From assembly GCA_008638375.1 (NCBI GenBank), contig CM018046.1, forward strand, positions 45,853,206 through 45,917,205: a stretch of 64,000 bases of DNA, given 5' to 3'. Each line of letters opens with the position of its first letter. Position 1 is the first letter of the stretch. Shown here piece by piece: positions 62,892 to 64,000 of this stretch. This DNA comes from Nyssa sinensis. Taxonomy: Eukaryota > Streptophyta > Magnoliopsida > Cornales > Nyssaceae. A program made the position numbers and the translations under genes. Under the pieces are notes generated by a model. That model worked only from the letters and a program-made list of their open reading frames with translations, did not search any database and was not told the DNA's origin.

Positions 62892-64000
62892 TTACACAAG
62901 TTGGAGAGCTGTATGGTCCTGATGAGAGTAATGGTGGTTGGGATCTAGGAGGTTTACAGGGAGGAAGCCTCTAGCATCATAAGGCTGTGAACCCATGGTA
63001 TGGTACTTTGATCCAGGCATCAAATTCATTTGCTGCTGGGCTCTCTCATTCTCAGCTATCTGCATTTGCTGTTGGGCTCTCTCAGTCTCAGCTATCTGCA
63101 CCATCCAACATTAATTTGTTCAGTGTCATTATCATCTCACCACTTATGTGCGCGCGTGCATGTGTGTGTGTGAGTGAGTGAGTGAGTGAGAGAGAGAGAC
63201 AGAGAGAGAGAACCTTCTCTCGCAGATACATGTTAGCATTTTGCAGCTCAATCTCCTGCACAATATAACCATTTAGTGTTTTAATTGTCATGATAAACCC
63301 CTAGTTTCAATCTTCATCACATTAACACACTAAAAAGTAAACGATTGTTTTAGGTGCTGTGCAATTGCTGCTCACTAGATGCGCCAACTTTTTTAGAAAC
63401 AGTGCTTCTGAGACAGGTTAAACCCCCTCCCCTCCTCTCATTTTCCGGTGTTTTGGTAGAGTTTTAGTAGGGGTTTCATATGTGTTTAAGCATAAACTAG
63501 TTAATATATATGGTTTGACCGTAGTTTAATAACATATTTCTGGAATTTGAATGCATCTATAATAGGTTGAGCTAGTTATGGGGTTCACTGTACTAATCAG
63601 AACTAGCATTTCTTGGTTTTTGATATCATCTTGCAAGGCATCGCATGAGTCTTGTAAATGGGTTAAGCACCCTTATAATAGTCTATTTAATTTATGGTTT
63701 CATAAAATGGTTCTTGTTTGCTGTTAATTTGTACCATTTAGTATAAGAGCTTGTTTGGGGGTTTTCATTTACTGCTGATAAGACTGAAAATTGAACATTA
63801 AAGAACACATAGCACAATTCCACTAGTATGGAAAAGAGGCAGGAACTCAAAATAGTGGAAGCGCTCCAAATCTGTATTTAAACCTTTGATGCACATGCTA
63901 AATATACAGGGAATGGAATGAACAGCTGATTATTGCTAGAAAGAGATATCAAAAATGAAAGACTAGGATTGAATGTTACCCTCTTTTGCATAAGCTCGAC
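62892..64000 (-). CDS. SHP: SHATTERPROOF/AGAMOUS-clade MADS-box protein, 3' exons only
   Basis: Three C-terminal exons are visible: 64000-63980 (partial; VELMQKR, end of the K domain), 63255-63214 (42 bp; [14 protein letters not shown]) and 63095-62892 (68 codons including stop). The 42 bp exon is a hallmark of the AG subfamily. The last exon reads [66 protein letters not shown] and stop, with both AG C-terminal motifs. The MADS domain lies beyond the right edge. The protein is a nuclear transcription factor that specifies carpels, ovules and fruit walls. PVNLLDPN and the linkage to GAUT15 favour the PLENA/SHP lineage over AG itself. Odd points: the first 12 codons of the last exon are a tandem duplication, and the stop codon overlaps a strong GTAAGT donor, so a further 3' exon may exist. 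Confidence 0.9.
63157..63212. repeat. (TG)n(GAGT)n(GA)n tract in MADS intron
   Basis: A compound microsatellite occupies most of the short intron between the last two visible exons, reaching the donor side at 63213. Length changes here could affect splicing of the 42 bp exon. Confidence 0.8.

Overview
The window is nuclear DNA from a flowering plant. It shows GT..AG introns, AT-rich spacers, many microsatellites and a dense mix of plant transposon relics (hAT, Harbinger, Mariner-like and Mutator-like MITEs, LINE, Copia and SINE pieces). The C-terminus of the AGAMOUS/SHATTERPROOF-type protein at the right edge, together with the other gene families, points to a core eudicot, probably a rosid. 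I cannot name the species from sequence alone.

Layout from left to right. Positions 3522-4556 (minus) hold a two-exon gene for an acidic, serine-rich protein of unknown function. Positions 8005-19231 (plus) hold PGPP1, a plastid or mitochondrial phosphatidylglycerophosphate phosphatase (YqeG-type HAD). Its five exons are intact, but the last is separated by a 9.7 kb intron filled with a 711 bp hAT element, LINE fragments, SINEs and MITEs. A gene-poor stretch runs from 19.2 to 27.9 kb. PDF1 (PROTODERMAL FACTOR 1, a proline/glycine-rich epidermal cell-wall protein) lies at 27892-29169 (plus). A membrane-anchored alpha/beta-hydrolase lies at 33907-34955 (minus). RHM (UDP-rhamnose synthase, pectin and flavonoid precursor supply) lies at 43251-45369 (plus), with a 5'UTR intron and three 57 bp repeats in its promoter. 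GAUT15 (GT8 galacturonosyltransferase-like, pectin synthesis in the Golgi) lies at 51109-57307 (plus), with a leader rich in upstream ORFs. The 3' exons of a SHATTERPROOF/AGAMOUS-clade MADS-box gene occupy 62892-64000 (minus).

The gene order matters. From memory, Arabidopsis carries SHP1, GAUT15 and PGPP1 close together on chromosome 3 (At3g58780, At3g58790, At3g58830), and SHP2 next to PDF1 on chromosome 2 (At2g42830, At2g42840). This window has SHP, GAUT15, PDF1 and PGPP1 in one block, as expected for the unduplicated ancestral segment from which both Arabidopsis segments derive. Two neighbours, RHM and GAUT15, supply pectin synthesis (rhamnose donor and galacturonosyl transfer). PDF1 is a wall protein and SHP controls fruit wall differentiation. 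That thematic link is suggestive only.

A second theme is the state of the genes. Four conserved genes (PDF1, the hydrolase, RHM, GAUT15) are full length and otherwise well conserved, yet together carry five single-base insertions that break the frame and no deletions. PGPP1, the acidic-protein gene and the visible MADS exons are clean. Five lesions of one kind in otherwise pristine genes look more like consensus errors in the assembly than real gene death, but this needs read-level checking. No wholly new biological system was recognised. The strongest leads are the ancestral gene block, the uORF cascade of GAUT15, the RHM promoter repeats, and the tandem-acceptor duplication in the MADS gene.
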